64,000 bases of DNA, taken from Tilletiopsis washingtonensis (taxonomy: Eukaryota; Basidiomycota; Exobasidiomycetes; Entylomatales). Positions within the stretch are counted from its first letter, which is position 1. Each line of letters opens with the position of its first letter. The stretch covers positions 196,777 to 260,776 of the forward strand of contig NW_020312016.1 in assembly GCF_003144115.1 (NCBI RefSeq), in the 5' to 3' direction. This document shows, piece by piece, positions 44,583 through 57,736 of this stretch. The notes beneath the pieces are model-generated. The model was not told the DNA's origin. It did no database searches and saw only the letters and a program-made list of their open reading frames with translations. Both the position numbers and the translations under genes were made by a program.

Positions 44583-47500
44583 ATGCCTCTCGCTCTGCTG
44601 GCCCGTCCTCTGCCTCGCACCGCCGTCCTCACGTCCATCTTCGCGCTCTCCGTCTCGCTCTCGCTGCGCACCTCGCCGCTCTCCGCACCGCGCGCCATGT
44701 CCTCGCGCGCCGCAAACGCGCCCGGCTGGGATCCCGTGGCACGGCCCTTCCCGGCCGCGCGCCGCAGCGACGCCTCGGCGACGTACAAGAGCAAGGCGCA
44801 GGGCGAGGTCGTCGTGCCCGAGCCGTACGACTGGCTCGAGACGCCGCCGAGCCAGAGCAGCGAGACCAAGACGTGGGTGGAGGCGCAGGCGCAGGCAACG
44901 CAGGAGTACATCGACGGCTACCGTGAGTGTTCCGTGCTAGGATGGTGGTCTCGGCACTGAAGCGCAGCACATCAGCGGATCGCGCGGTGTTCAAGAGGCT
45001 CCTAGAATCATCGTTCTCCTACCCGCGCACCTCGTGCCCATCAGCGAAAGGCGACGGCGCCTTCTACTACAGCTACAACTCGGGCCTCGACCCGCAGAGC
45101 ACCATCTACCGCGCCACCGCCGAGGACGTGGCGCGGCCGACGGGAGACACGCCGGTAGGCGAGAAGTGGTTTGACCAGAACGTGCGTGCGGCCAGGATGG
45201 GCACGGGCGGGCAGCGGCTGACTGCGCCTTCCAGCTCATGTCCAAGGACGGCACGGTCGCACTGTCCGCCACGTCGTTCTCCAAGAGCGGCAAGTACTTT
45301 GCGTACGGCATCTCCAAGGCCGGCTCCGACTGGCTGCGCGTGTACGTGCGGCCCACGTTGGCGCCCTTCAACACGCCGCCGGCCGACGGCTCGACGGCGC
45401 GCACCGGCGGGCCGGACCGCCTAGAGGATGAGATCCGCTCCGTCAAGTTCAGCGGCATCACATGGCTGCACGACGACAGCGGCTTCTTCTACCAGGCCTT
45501 CCCCGAGGCCGAGAGCATCGGCGCCGACGGCCACGGCACCGAGACCGACGCGAACAAGGACGCGCGCCTGCACTTCCACAAGATCGGCACCAAGCAGAGC
45601 GAGGACGTGCTGGTCGTCGCCAAGGACCCCGTTACGCGGGAGAGCATGTGGAGCACGGTCGTCAGCGAGTGAGTGCTGTGCGTATGGCTTGGAGATGCGC
45701 CGCTGACGGGTCGCAGCGACGGCGAGTGGGTCATCCTCTCGAACTCGAAGGACACGGACACGAAGGTGAGAGGCGGAGCGGCGCTGGAGTAGCACCTGTG
45801 CTGACATGCACGCCAGGCGCGGACATACGTTGCGAGCCTCAAGGACCAGAAGGTCAGCGACAGCATGAAGTGGATCCCGCTCTCGACCGACTTCAAGTCC
45901 GAGCTGTCGTACCTCGGCAACGATGGTGAGGCCGAGCGCTGCTCCTTGCCCGTGACAGTGGCTCACACGCGGCCACAGGCACGACCTTCTACTTCATGAC
46001 CAACCGCGACGCTGCGAACTACAAGATCGTAAGGATCGAGCTTGACGCCTCGTCCGCGCAAAGCGGCCACCCGGCACAGCTGTCGGGCGACGTCAAGACG
46101 ACGGACCTGCTGGCCGAGGACAAGGACGCGCTGCTGTCGACGGCGACGATCATCAATGAGAACAAGCTCGTCATCATCTACTCGCGCAACGTGCAGGACG
46201 AGGTGTGGCAGTACGAGCTCAAGAGCGGCAAGCAGATCAAGCGCCTGCTCCCTGAGCGTGCGTCGTGAATTGTGGCAAGCATTGGCCGGCACTGACACAA
46301 CCTCGCAGTGGTCGGCACGGTGACGCAGTTCTCGGGCCGGCGCGAGGACTCGACGGCCTACGTCTCGACGATGTCCTTCGTCAGTCCCGGCACGCAGACG
46401 CGGCTCGACTGGGGCGCCTCGGCGGCGCAGAGCACGACGGCGACGCCCGAGGAGAGCGTATACCGCACGACGCTCGTCGCCGGCATCAAGCCCGACGACT
46501 TTGTCTCCGAGCAGCGCTGGTTCGAGTCCAAGGACGGCACAAAGGTGCCCATGTTCCTCACGCGCCGCAAGGACACGCCGCTCGACGGCACGGCGCCGAC
46601 GTGGTGCTACTTCTACGGCGGTGAGCGCACGCGGGAGATGGCCTGCGGCGGTATGCTGATCTCCGTCTGTCTGTCTCAGGCTTCAACATCCCGCTGGCGC
46701 CGACGTTCAGCCCCTCGCTCATGGTGCGTGCTGCGCTTCGCTCGCTGATGGCACCGCAGGCTGACCCGCTCTCGCCAGACCTGGGTGCAGGCCTACGGCG
46801 GCGTGCTTGCCTGGGTCAATGCACGCGGCGGTGGCGAGTTCGGCGGCAAGTGGCACGATGCCGGACGGTACGTGCTCCTGCGCCGCCTTTTGGCTTCATG
46901 CTCACCCCCCGCCGCAGCTTGCTCCACAAGCAAAACGTCTTTGACGACGTGCTTGCGGCATGCGAGTACCTTAAGACCAACAAGATCTCCGGCGTCACGA
47001 TCGTCAATGGCGGCTCCAACGGCGGCCTCGGCGCCATGGCCGTCGGCAACCAGGCCGAGGAGAAGCACGGCATCGGCGCCGTCGTGGCGGAGGTCGGCGT
47101 GCATGACATGCTCAAGTTCAGCACGTGGACCATCGGCGCAGGTGAGTCGGCTCACTGCTGCGTCCCGGCAATTGCTGATCGCCTCTCGTGCGGCAGCCTG
47201 GTGTGCCGACTATGGGTGAGTTGACCGGTGCCCGATGTACGCTCCACGCTAACCCTCGCGCCTGCAGCAACCCGATTGAAGGTGGGACTACGATGTGCCC
47301 GCGCTGATGGAACAAAGCTGACTGCTCCGTCGCCTAGACCCCGTCATGTTCGACTACAACTACAAGTACTCGCCGTGAGTCTGCCGTGGCTCACATCTTG
47401 CGCCAGCGCTGACACGGCGAGCAGGCTGCACAACGTCAACCCCAACAAGACGTACCCGACAGTCGCGATTCTGAGCTCCGATCACGACGACCGCGTGGTG

Positions 47501-47787
47501 CCGGCGCACAGCTTCAAGATGGGTGCGTTCGAGTGGTGTTCAAGATCTAGAGGGATGAAAGAAGTACTCTGTGCCTCCGCGTGCTTACACTTCCTCCTCT
47601 CGCAGTCGCAGAGCTGCAGCACAAGCACCCGGAGAACCCCAACCCCATCCTCGCGCGTCTCGAGCTCAATGCGGGGCACGGCGCCGGCAAGTCGACGCAG
47701 AAGCGCATCGAGGAGGCGTGCGACAAGTACGCCATCGTCGCGCGGAGTCTCGGGCTGCAGCTCAAGAACAAGACGGCGGCGCTGTGA
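44583..47787 (+). CDS. Prolyl oligopeptidase, S9A (811 aa)
   Basis: Cleaves short peptides after proline. Fifteen exons: 44583-44922, 44976-45181, 45235-45668, 45717-45765, 45817-45925, 45979-46257, 46309-46620, 46680-46723, 46779-46867, 46918-47141, 47197-47215, 47268-47281, 47338-47374, 47425-47522, 47606-47787 (sum 2436). A seven-blade propeller (FYYSYNSGLDPQSTIYRAT, GDDGEW-type strands, RTYVASLKDQ) precedes the hydrolase part: VNARGGGEFGGKWHDAGR, nucleophile Ser654 in NGGSNGG, Asp in SSDHDDRVVPAHSFKM, His in NAGHGAGKS. Exons of 19 and 14 bases code the WCADYG-NPIED stretch. The first ATG gives a hydrophobic leader (TAVLTSIFALSVSLSL) before MSSRAANAPGW; a start at 44697 would give a cytosolic form, so dual targeting by alternative starts is possible. 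Confidence 0.93.
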
Positions 47788-48668
47788 AGTCGCTCGCCCT
47801 GACTTGAGGCTGCGGCGCTCCAGGCGAGGAGGCTCTCTCTGCTCCTCACATGCTCGCTTGCTGATGACAATGCGCATCGCTGTCCGGCGATCACGCTGCC
47901 TCTGCTCCCGCTTGACTCAGACTGCCCAGCGCCATTGCTCGCGACTCGCAACTTACTGGATCCTGCGGGTGCTGCTGCGCTCAGCCGGACTGCGTATCGA
48001 CCCCTGAGAGCGGCACAGGCACAGGCGCAGCTGGGACGAAGCGCAAATGTCTTGTACTGCGGCTCTCGCAGGACCGTGGCGCTGAAGGAGAGGCTTGACC
48101 ATGCCTCACTGCACCCATGTGCGGCTCCCACGGCAACGCATGCGGCGGTGCTCAAGGGTCGGTGCGGAGGGCGTCGCCGGGCGGGAGGCTGTGCGCGCCG
48201 ATGTCGCCACGTGGCGAGGCAGCGCGCAAGGCACAGGGGCTGTGGCGCCGGCCGCGCACGATCTCGAAGGACGGCGGCGGAGCAGTGTGGTGCGCCTGCG
48301 CGCGGACCACGTCGCATATCGGCGCGCGCACACACAGGCGCCGTGCCCACGTCCGGCGCCTTGCGCCGCTGCAGGCGCGGCGTCAGCGTGCTGGCGGAGG
48401 CGGAGCGCCGCCCCGTGCCCGCCAGCGCGCGCAGCGGCGGCGGCGAGAAGGAGAGGGGCGCCCGCCAGCAACACAGCGCCGCCGCCGCCGCGGCCACGGC
48501 TGGCTGGCGGCGGCGGCGGCAGGGCCTCGTCGCCGCGCGCGCCACGCTGGGCCGCGACGGCGAGCTCGCCCTCTCGCCTCTCACCATCACGCCCTTGTGC
48601 TCACGACCCCGCACACGCCCACACGCTCCACCCCTCTATCCACTCCCACCACCCACGCTTACGACACA
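47788..48668. other. Actin promoter and leader region
   Basis: PREP 3' flank, then the actin promoter. Contains a GC hairpin (48478-48520) and a C-rich leader with CCCACCACCC just before the ATG. No other gene seen. Confidence 0.5.
48478..48520. repeat. GCC/GGC inverted triplet repeat upstream of actin
   Basis: About 14 bases of GCC repeats (48478-48491) face 15 bases of GGC repeats (48506-48520) across a 14-base loop, about 150 bases before the actin ATG. Confidence 0.6.
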
Positions 48669-50474
<1,806 letters not shown>

Positions 50475-50982
50475 ATGCACCATGCCCCGCCGCCGCGTGC
50501 CTGCGCCGTGGCGCGAGTGCACGGGCAGCGCCATGGCGGCAGGATGATGCCACGGTGCGCCGTCGCTGTCTGCCGGGCCATCGCAGGCAGCGCCGTGTCG
50601 CGCTGCGAAGAGGATGCGTCCGGCGGCGCCGTGGCGTGCCGGCGCATCGCTTCTAGACTGCTGCTGTGGTCTCCCAATCACGCCTCTCCCCTTCCTCTAT
50701 CTCCGCAATGAAATGTCCCATCCCACGAGCGTGTGTGTGCGTCTGTGGTGTGCTGTGCTGCAGAGGTGGCGGGATGGCAGGTGCGCACAAGAGCGGGGAT
50801 GGGAGCATTGGGCACGAGCGTGCTGGTGGCGCCGCGGACGTGAGGCGCCGCGAGCCGGCGGGACGCGGCGCACGGCGAGCTGGGCCGCGGCCGTGCGAGC
50901 ACGAGGACCTGGCGCCGCGCCTCCACTCTTCCGCCGCAGCAGGCAAAGCTTCGTCGCCGAGCGCCTCCATCACCCTTCAAGC
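50475..50982. other. Actin 3' flank and promoter of the nitrilase gene
   Basis: No coding or structured element recognised. Confidence 0.5.
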
Positions 50983-52322
50983 ATGCGCGAACTCGGCACG
51001 CTCGACGCTCGCCGTCCGGCCTCACTTGCAGCGTCGCCCGCCGACGAGCTGCGTCTGGCGCTGGCGCAGGTGGCGCCGGCCAGCGAGGATGCCGAGGCGC
51101 ATGCGCTGCGCACGGCCGAGCAGCTCGCCGAGGCGGCTGCACAGCGCGGCGCAGATGTCCTCGTGCTGCCCGAGTACTTCTTCACGGGCGCTGAGCACGA
51201 CCTGTGGCGCCAGGTTGGAGAAGAGGGCGTGCCCAGTGGCAGGAGCGAGCATGTGAGCTGCGCACAGGTGTCGACGACGAGAGATGCAGCTCACGCCGCC
51301 CTCAGCCAATGGACGACCCGGAGCACTTCCTTCACGAGATCGCCCGGCTGGCTCAAGCGCATGACATCGACATTGTTGCAGGCACGGCCGTCGAGGCGGG
51401 CCATCACCAGCCGCAGCACCGCACGAGTTCGCACAACAAGGCTGACAAGGAGGAGGACGAGGGACACAAGCTCTTCAACACGTGCTACTACGTCGGCCGC
51501 GACGGCGAGGTCAAGGGCCGCTACACGAAGCGCGTGCGTGTGTGATGCCGGCGGTCTGTACGCCCTTTGCACCTCTGATGCCCTTGTGCAGAACCTCTGG
51601 CACCCCGAGCGCGCCGTGCTCTCCGCAGCGACGCCTGACTCGCACCCGCACGACCGCACCTTTGTCGTGACGACGCGGCGCGGCCGCCAGGTGCGCGTCG
51701 GCATGCTCATCTGTGTGCGTGCCATGTCTGATCGCGGCGCCGCGCTGTGCTGACGCATCGCTCAAGTGGGACCTGGGCTTCCCCGAGGCCTTCCGGGAGC
51801 TGCTCGAGCGCCCGACAGGCGGCGAGGAGACGATGGTCGGGCCGGACGTGTGAGTCGCGCGCCTGAGACCCCGTCTTCTCCTCTACTGACACGTCGCAGC
51901 GTCTTCGTGCCGACATGCTGGTACGCGACCGATGCTGGCGCTCGAGGCATCGCGTGGAACAAGGAGAGCGAAGCGACGCTGCTTGGTGCGTGCCACGCAC
52001 AGAGTGCACCTCTCCGCTGCTCACGCCCCCTTGCTCAGACTCGATCTGCGTCGCTCGCGCCATCGAGAACGAGTGCGTCGTCGCGATGTGCAACGTCGCC
52101 GGGCCGTCGTGGCCCGCCGATGCAGCACCCTCAGACGACACCGAGGAGCCCGAGGCCGTCGGTGTCGGCCGGACGAGCGTCTCGGCGCCCTTCCTCGGCA
52201 GCGTGGCGCGCGTCGAGGACGAGCATGAGGCGCTGCTCTTCGCGGCCGTCGATCTGCGCGTGCTGCCGGATGCCTCGGCGGTGTATCGCTGCCGTGCAGA
52301 CCTGTACGAGAGCTCCGAATGA
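50983..52322 (+). CDS. Nitrilase-superfamily carbon-nitrogen hydrolase (357 aa)
   Basis: Six exons: 50983-51252, 51306-51533, 51592-51714, 51767-51849, 51900-51985, 52039-52322 (sum 1074). The Glu-Lys-Cys triad is visible: Glu64 in LPEYFF, Lys165 in GRYTKR, Cys207 in MLICWDLGFPEAFR, the cysteine being the last codon before an intron. Other family marks are FNTCYYVGRDGEVKGRY before the Lys and PTCWYATDAGARG and ARAIENECVVAMCNVAGP after the Cys. It looks more like an aliphatic amidase/omega-amidase-type branch than a true nitrilase, but the substrate cannot be read from sequence. No targeting signal. Confidence 0.88.
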
Positions 52323-52376
52323 CACGCTCTTCACGCCTTCGTTCTTGGTGAAGTGACGTGGGCATTGTGGCGCTCG

Positions 52377-52914
52377 CTACTTGTGCCGGCCCTCTGGCTG
52401 CGCAGGCACGACCTGGTCCGGCGCATAGCCGTTCTCCTGCTTCCACTCGCCCAGCGCCTTGTCGGCCACGCGGAACGCCTCCATGCCCGCCGGCATGCCG
52501 CAGTACGTGGCCGCCTGCAGCAGCGCCTCGCGCAGCTCGACCTCGCCGATGCCGTTGGTGAGGGCGCCGCGCGTGTGCACGGCCAGCTCGGGCGAGCGGT
52601 TCAGCGCCACGAGCATGCCGATGTTCAGCAGGGAGCGATCGCGGAACGAGAGGCCCGGACGGTTCCAGACGTGGCCCCATGCGAAGGTCGTCTGTCACGG
52701 CGACGTCAGCAACGATTGATGAGATGCAAGCGGCCCCGATGCCGCTCACCGCCAGATCCTGCATCGGCTGCGTGAAGGCGCTGGCGGCGGCGAGGCTGCG
52801 GTCGACGTGCGCACTGCCCACGACGGCACGCCGGCGCTCCTCGCCCTGCGTGTGCAGCGCACCGAGCGTCGTGGCGTCATACTCGGCGTCGACGCGGGTG
52901 CTTGACGAAGTCAT
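52377..52914 (-). CDS. Carboxymuconolactone decarboxylase-like protein (159 aa)
   Basis: Exons 52750-52914 and 52377-52691 (sum 480). Landmarks are GEERRRAVVGSAHVDRSL, FAWGHVWNRPGLSFRDRSLL, NIGMLVALNRSPELAVHTRG, ALTNGIGEVELREALLQAA and TYCGMPAGMEAFRVA. This is the gamma-carboxymuconolactone decarboxylase (PcaC) pattern of the AhpD-like fold. In aromatic catabolism PcaC decarboxylates 4-carboxymuconolactone, though many fungal members have unknown roles; no other pathway gene is nearby. The single Cys lies in YCGMP rather than a CxxC pair, so peroxidase-like activity is unlikely. 54-base gap to the nitrilase stop. Confidence 0.87.
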
Positions 52915-54083
52915 GCTGCTGTTTCCTTGGCGTCCTGCCCGGCGGCCGATGATGATGGAGGTCGGGGCGTGAAGCGCCTGCTCGGCGCGGCGCTCCGCTC
53001 GCCTCTCACGCTCGCCGTCACCGCTCGCGCACGCGCCGCCTCCACGACGCCTCGCATCGTCACTGCCCACTCACTCGTCAGCGCCAGATGATGGCCAGCT
53101 CGGGATTGCGTCGATATTCTCACAGCTACTCTTGCGACGTCTACGTGACATCTGATGGGAACAGCCACAGCTGCAGGGCCCTCGCCCGATTGCTCATCCA
53201 TCACCCTCTCGCATGCACGGCGCGCGCGCTTCTTCCACGGAACGCCCAACTTGCGCATCCCGTGGCTGCGCCACATGGGCACGCTCGCATGACGACGGTC
53301 TGTCCCACGAGCCCCGGCTGCATCTTGCTTGCGGCCAGACCAACAGCAGTGGCGGCATCTCGCTGCTCGGCGACGACGGGCCGAGCCATGTGCGTCTGCA
53401 GTCGCAGGCACCCGTCTCGCGCCCGTCGACGGCAAGCGGGCAGAAAGCCGAGCGAGACCGCGCCGTGCCGACGGCCGGTAGATCGCTCTCGAACGTGCTG
53501 CTGCCCTGCAGCGTGAGCCTTGTCCTGCGTGGCGGCGAGCGAGGATCTGCACGACCCCTTCCGGGCTGCCGCTGCGCGAGAGAGACACAGACTTGCCATT
53601 CCGGGACGCGCGAGTCGGGGAGGGCCGAGCCGTGTGCCCGTGGGATGGAGCAGCTCACCCCGCACACGGCGGCGAGCAGCGGATGCAACGGCGACGCAAG
53701 CGGCGCAGCGGCGCGGAGCTGCCCGTGCGCGCGCGGCTGCCGCTGCCGCTGCCTGCTGTGCACATGGCCGGCCCGCATGGAGATCTGCCTCAACGGCCGT
53801 GCCTGCATGCTGACGGCGAGCGCACGAGCCCAGCAAGCGGCAGCAGCGAAGATGCGGCTGAGAGAAGCATGTCTTGTCTCGAATGGAGGCCAGCCGCCGG
53901 TGCCGAGAGGCCAAGTCAGAGTCAGCGCAAAGGAGCGCGGGCGACGACGATGCGCCGAGGACGCAGCCGCGCGCTGCAGGGGGGCGCGCGCAGTGGCGCT
54001 TCGGCGCGCGTGGACGTGCGGTGCGGCACGGCGGCAGCGGCGGCCGATGCCGTGTGCCGCACCGCGCAGGGGGCACCCTCTCG

Positions 54084-54107
54084 TCTCTCTCTCTCTCTCT
54101 CTCTCTC
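54084..54107. repeat. (TC)12 microsatellite
   Basis: Uninterrupted TC dinucleotide run. Confidence 0.9.
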
Positions 54108-54408
54108 GCCGATGGCGTCTGCAACACGCACTGCTCGCGCCTGCTGCTGATCGACGAAGCCGAAGAGCGTCTTTCGATCTCTCTGTGAATAACAAAGACG
54201 GCGCCTCGCGCGCTCGGAGGCACCGCTGCCATGGCGGCGGCGTCTTGGAGTAGCCTGCTGCGCGCGTGCAGTAGCAGCCCGGCCGGGAATAAACGAGCGA
54301 GGCGAGGTGTGCATCGAGCAGGTCTCGGACAAGGCCCCGCCTGCGTCGCTGCCTTTGTCCAAGAGAGGCAACGCGGCGCTTGTGCAAGGACAAGAGACAC
54401 AAGACACA

Positions 54409-54422
54409 CGCGCGCGCGCGCG
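54409..54422. repeat. (CG)7 tract
   Basis: Alternating CG preceded by an ACAC run and followed by TTGTG. Confidence 0.8.
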
Positions 54423-55620
54423 CTTGTGCTCGTCCTTGCGCGTCTTGGCGGGCGTCCAGGGGTCCGGGCGGCAGTGGCGGAAGGGACAAAGCGGCACTCT
54501 TACTCTGAAGCCCTTTTCTCTGGCCCTCATGCGGATTCGTCAAGGCGCGAGCGCGAGCGCAGGCGCAGAGCACAGACAGCTCGTCTGGACGACGATGAAG
54601 ACGAGACGACGCCTAGCTCGGTGCGCAGTGATGAGGATGCTCTTGTCGCTGCTCCGCGTGCCAGGCGGCTGGCGGGCGGGAGCAGATGGCCTGGCGCGCG
54701 CGGAGCAGGCGCGGCGCGGCAGACGTTCTGGCGTTGCGGCTGGCGCCCCTGAGGCGAGGGGCGCGCGCGCGGGCACGGCAGCAGTGTGCACGCTTCGGGC
54801 GCCGGCGCGGTGCCGAGGCACGCAGCGCACGACTGCCCTCCTGCCCGACGTTCTGCGTGCGGCCGCCGCTTGCTCCTGATCGATCGGCGTGCGCGTCCGG
54901 CGGCCGAGCAGCGGGCGGAGGGTGACAGCGCTCGTGCTGCGTTCTGCGGCCGCTGCCAAAGCTCCGCTGCGCTGCCGCGGCGCTGGCCGCATGCTGCGGT
55001 GCTGCGCTGCGGCGGCTGAAGCGCGAAGACTGCTGCTGCGCTGCCGGCGTAGGCGGCCCCTCAACGCCGCGCGCAGGCGGAGCGCGGCTCGGAGTGCGAG
55101 GCAGGCGCGCAGCGAGAGGGCGCGCGCGAGCGAGAGGGGCGCGTGGGCGCAACACAAGCCACCGGCGGCGCCCTTGTGCTTGTGCGGCGCGGTGCTGCTG
55201 CCGTGCCTTGTCTGCGCGTGCTGGGCCCTGCTGCTCTTGGGCTGCCCTGCTGCGCCGCTGCGCCGCGCCCTGCTGTTCTCCTCCCAACTCACCTCTCCCG
55301 CTCCGGCCCCCCCATTCAGACACCGCACAAGCAAGCCGCCGCACCGCGCCCGCCAATCCGCCGCGCCTGCTCACGCCTCTCACGCCCGCCACGCCACGCC
55401 GCTCGCTCACCCTCCAACCACCACCTCCTCTCCCTCTCCCAAGGCGCACTTCTCCGGTAGACGTTCGCACTTGCCCGTCGTCGTCCGTGCCTGCTGCCTC
55501 TCCCTCTCCCGCTCTCGCTCTCTCTCCCACACGCTCTCTTTGCACTCGCCTCTCGCGGCACCTGCCTCGGCACGCATCGTCTCTGCCGCCTTCCTCACCA
55601 CCCACCACACGCATTTCACC

Positions 55621-56887
55621 ATGATGCGCCTCTCGCTCTCGGCACTCGCCGTGCTGCTGCCGCTGCTCGCCGTGCTCGTCGCACAGCTGCCCGCCGTCGA
55701 GGCGCGCAACCGCTGGTGCATCCCGCACGGCTACGACAACCGCTGGGCACCCAAGCTCGGCAAGGGCAACATGGAGTGCTACCACCACTGGCAGGACGGC
55801 CCCGTGGACCAGTACTCGAAGCACATCGAGTACGTGCCCATGATGTGGGACCTCAACCGCCACGGCGGCCTGTGGGCGCAGCGCAAGCGCCAGATGAAGA
55901 ACAACCTGCCGCGCCGCATCCTCGCGCAGAACGAGCCCGACGTCAAGGGCCAGGCCAACCTGGACCCCATGTGAGTGGCGTGCAGCGTGTGTTGTGTGTG
56001 TGCGCGCGCGCAACAGCAGCTCACCCCTCGCACAGCACCGCGGCCAAGGACTGGGTGCGTGAGCTCAAGCCGTACCAGGACAAGGGCGTCAAGATCTCGT
56101 CGCCGCAGATCGTCTACGACCTCGACTGGATGGACAAGTTCATGACGAAGCTGCACCAGCTCGGCGCCGACGTCGACTTCATGGCCATCCACTCCTACAC
56201 GCCCAAGGGCGACAAGGGCCTCAACCAGCTCAAGACGTTCGTCCAGAAGGTCCGCAAGCGCTACGGCAAGAGGTGAGTGGCAGTGGTCAGCTGTCGCGCG
56301 TCGCAGCATGCTGACTCCTTGACAGCATTTGGGTCACCGAGTACGGCATCACCGCCGCCTCGAACCCGTCGTCGGCCGAGGTCAAGGACTACGTCATCAA
56401 GGCGCAGAAGTGGATGGACTCGACGTCGTACGTCAAGCGCTCCTTCCCGCTCGGCGGCTTTGCCGTGACGCAGCCGCCGGACGCCTTTGTCACCAACAAG
56501 ATGGCCTTCTTCAGCGGCAACGGCCAGCTGCGCTCCGTCGCCAACTGGCTCGTCTACTCGGGCAAGAGCCGCCGCGACGTCGGCTCGCTGCCCTCGTCGC
56601 CGCTCGAGCACCGCGCCGCCGCGAGCCCGGGCGCCAAGCGCCACCACGCCAAGCTGGCGAGCCGTGCCGCGGCGCGCGACCAGGTCGACGCTGACCTGCT
56701 CGAGGCGCGCGACGACGACGACGCCGACGCCGACGAGAAGGACGGCGGCGAGGAGCTGCCGTGCACCGACGCCGACCCGTACTGCGGCCTCGGCGACAAG
56801 ATTGCCGAGCAGCTCGAGACGCTCGTCGACGGCGACTGGTACGAGTCGCCCGAGGACCGTGACGACGACGAGGAGGACATCGACTAG
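55621..56887 (+). CDS. GH128-like (ASL1-type) secreted cell-wall glucanase with acidic tail (382 aa)
   Basis: Exons 55621-55970, 56036-56272 and 56326-56887 (sum 1149). A signal peptide (SLSALAVLLPLLAVLVAQLP) precedes the catalytic domain: YVPMMWDLNRHGGLW, then ILAQNEPDV with a putative acid Glu105, VDFMAIHSYTPKGDKG, and IWVTEYGI with a putative nucleophile Glu201. This is the layout of GH128 beta-1,3-glucanases and the fission-yeast Asl1 proteins. The family's usual WGNEPD is LAQNEPDV here. Beyond about residue 270 an extra region is Ala/Arg-rich, then extremely acidic (DDDDADADEKDGGEE), has two Cys (PCTDADPYCG) and ends DRDDDEEDID. The extension is not part of the family domain that I know. 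Confidence 0.82.
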
Positions 56888-57736
56888 ACTGCGCGACAGC
56901 ACACCACCTGGCTTCCCTGGTCTCCATCTTAATGCCCTGTCGTCACGCTCTTCGTCTCTGCCTTCTCTCCGACCACGCTCATCGAGGCCGGCGCCCCCGC
57001 TGCGCGGGCTCTCGTCGTCTCACCGTCCATTCCACTCTCATTTTCCGGATCCTTTGCTCCTCTCTCGACCCGTCCCTATTCGAACCGGTTTCGCTACAGC
57101 TCCGTCGCCTCCACTTTCCCAACCCGTTCCCGCGTTCCGGCCCTCTTCCTTGCACTCAGTGCGGCGTGCGCGCGCGCGCGCCCTGGCGAGACTCTGCCTC
57201 GTCGAGCGTGTCTGCTGCTGCAGGAATGCCCTGCTTGGGAAGCAAGAGGCAGACGAGAGAGAGCGGCTTGCAGCCATGCCCGCCGTCGCCGAACTAGACT
57301 GCCCAGCCAGCGCCTGGTGCCTTGTTACTCCGCCGTCGCCCTCGGTCCTGCAGACATACCAAAAGCTTCCCTCTCTCCTCTCCCTCTCGACTTGACCCTT
57401 CCCACATATAGTCGCCCTCCGCAGTCCTACACGCCCAGCCTTGCTGCTGCCCTCCGCCGGCACGCGCATACACACCCACTGTCTTTTCCCCCTTCGTTCC
57501 TCTCGTGTCACCGCTGGCATTGACTGTCGCGCTGGCATTTTGCCGCGTCATCTCTACCTCGCCTGAAGCGTGTCGTCCGCTGCTCCTCTCTCGCTCCCTG
57601 TCCGCTCCGGCGGGCCTCGGCCCGTGAGGCAATGCGATGACTGCTTCTTCCCGCGCCTGAGGCACGTCTGACGTGAGGTGACAAGAGGTGCGATTGCGGA
57701 CACGAGCGATACAGAGCGATAAGGCAGAGTGCGGAC
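56888..57736. other. Convergent intergenic region, GH128 gene to ABC transporter
   Basis: C/T-rich 3' flanks of both genes. No gene, RNA or repeat supported. Confidence 0.5.

Larger units (their letters stand above)
52915..55620. other. 2.7 kb gene-poor region upstream of the GH128 gene
   Basis: Largest gap in the window. It holds a (TC)12 tract at 54084-54107, a (CG)7 tract at 54409-54422 and a pyrimidine-rich leader with CACCACCCACCAC just before the GH128 ATG. Long open frames exist on both strands but have low-complexity Arg/Ala/Ser composition and no recognisable domain. A long non-coding transcript or long promoter is possible. Confidence 0.45.

Noticed and set aside
47547-48614. Minus-strand open frame of 355 codons between prolyl oligopeptidase and actin
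   Set aside because: Overlaps a PREP exon, low-complexity Arg/Ala/Ser, no domain, no sensible splice partners.
53194-54573. Open frames of 459 (minus) and 346 (plus) codons facing each other in the gene-poor region
   Set aside because: Both have GC-driven composition and mutual antisense overlap; neither shows a recognisable fold, signal or conserved motif.
54613-56013. Minus-strand open frame of 466 codons upstream of and across the GH128 gene
   Set aside because: It is antisense to the GH128 first exon; that exon's coding on the plus strand is certain.
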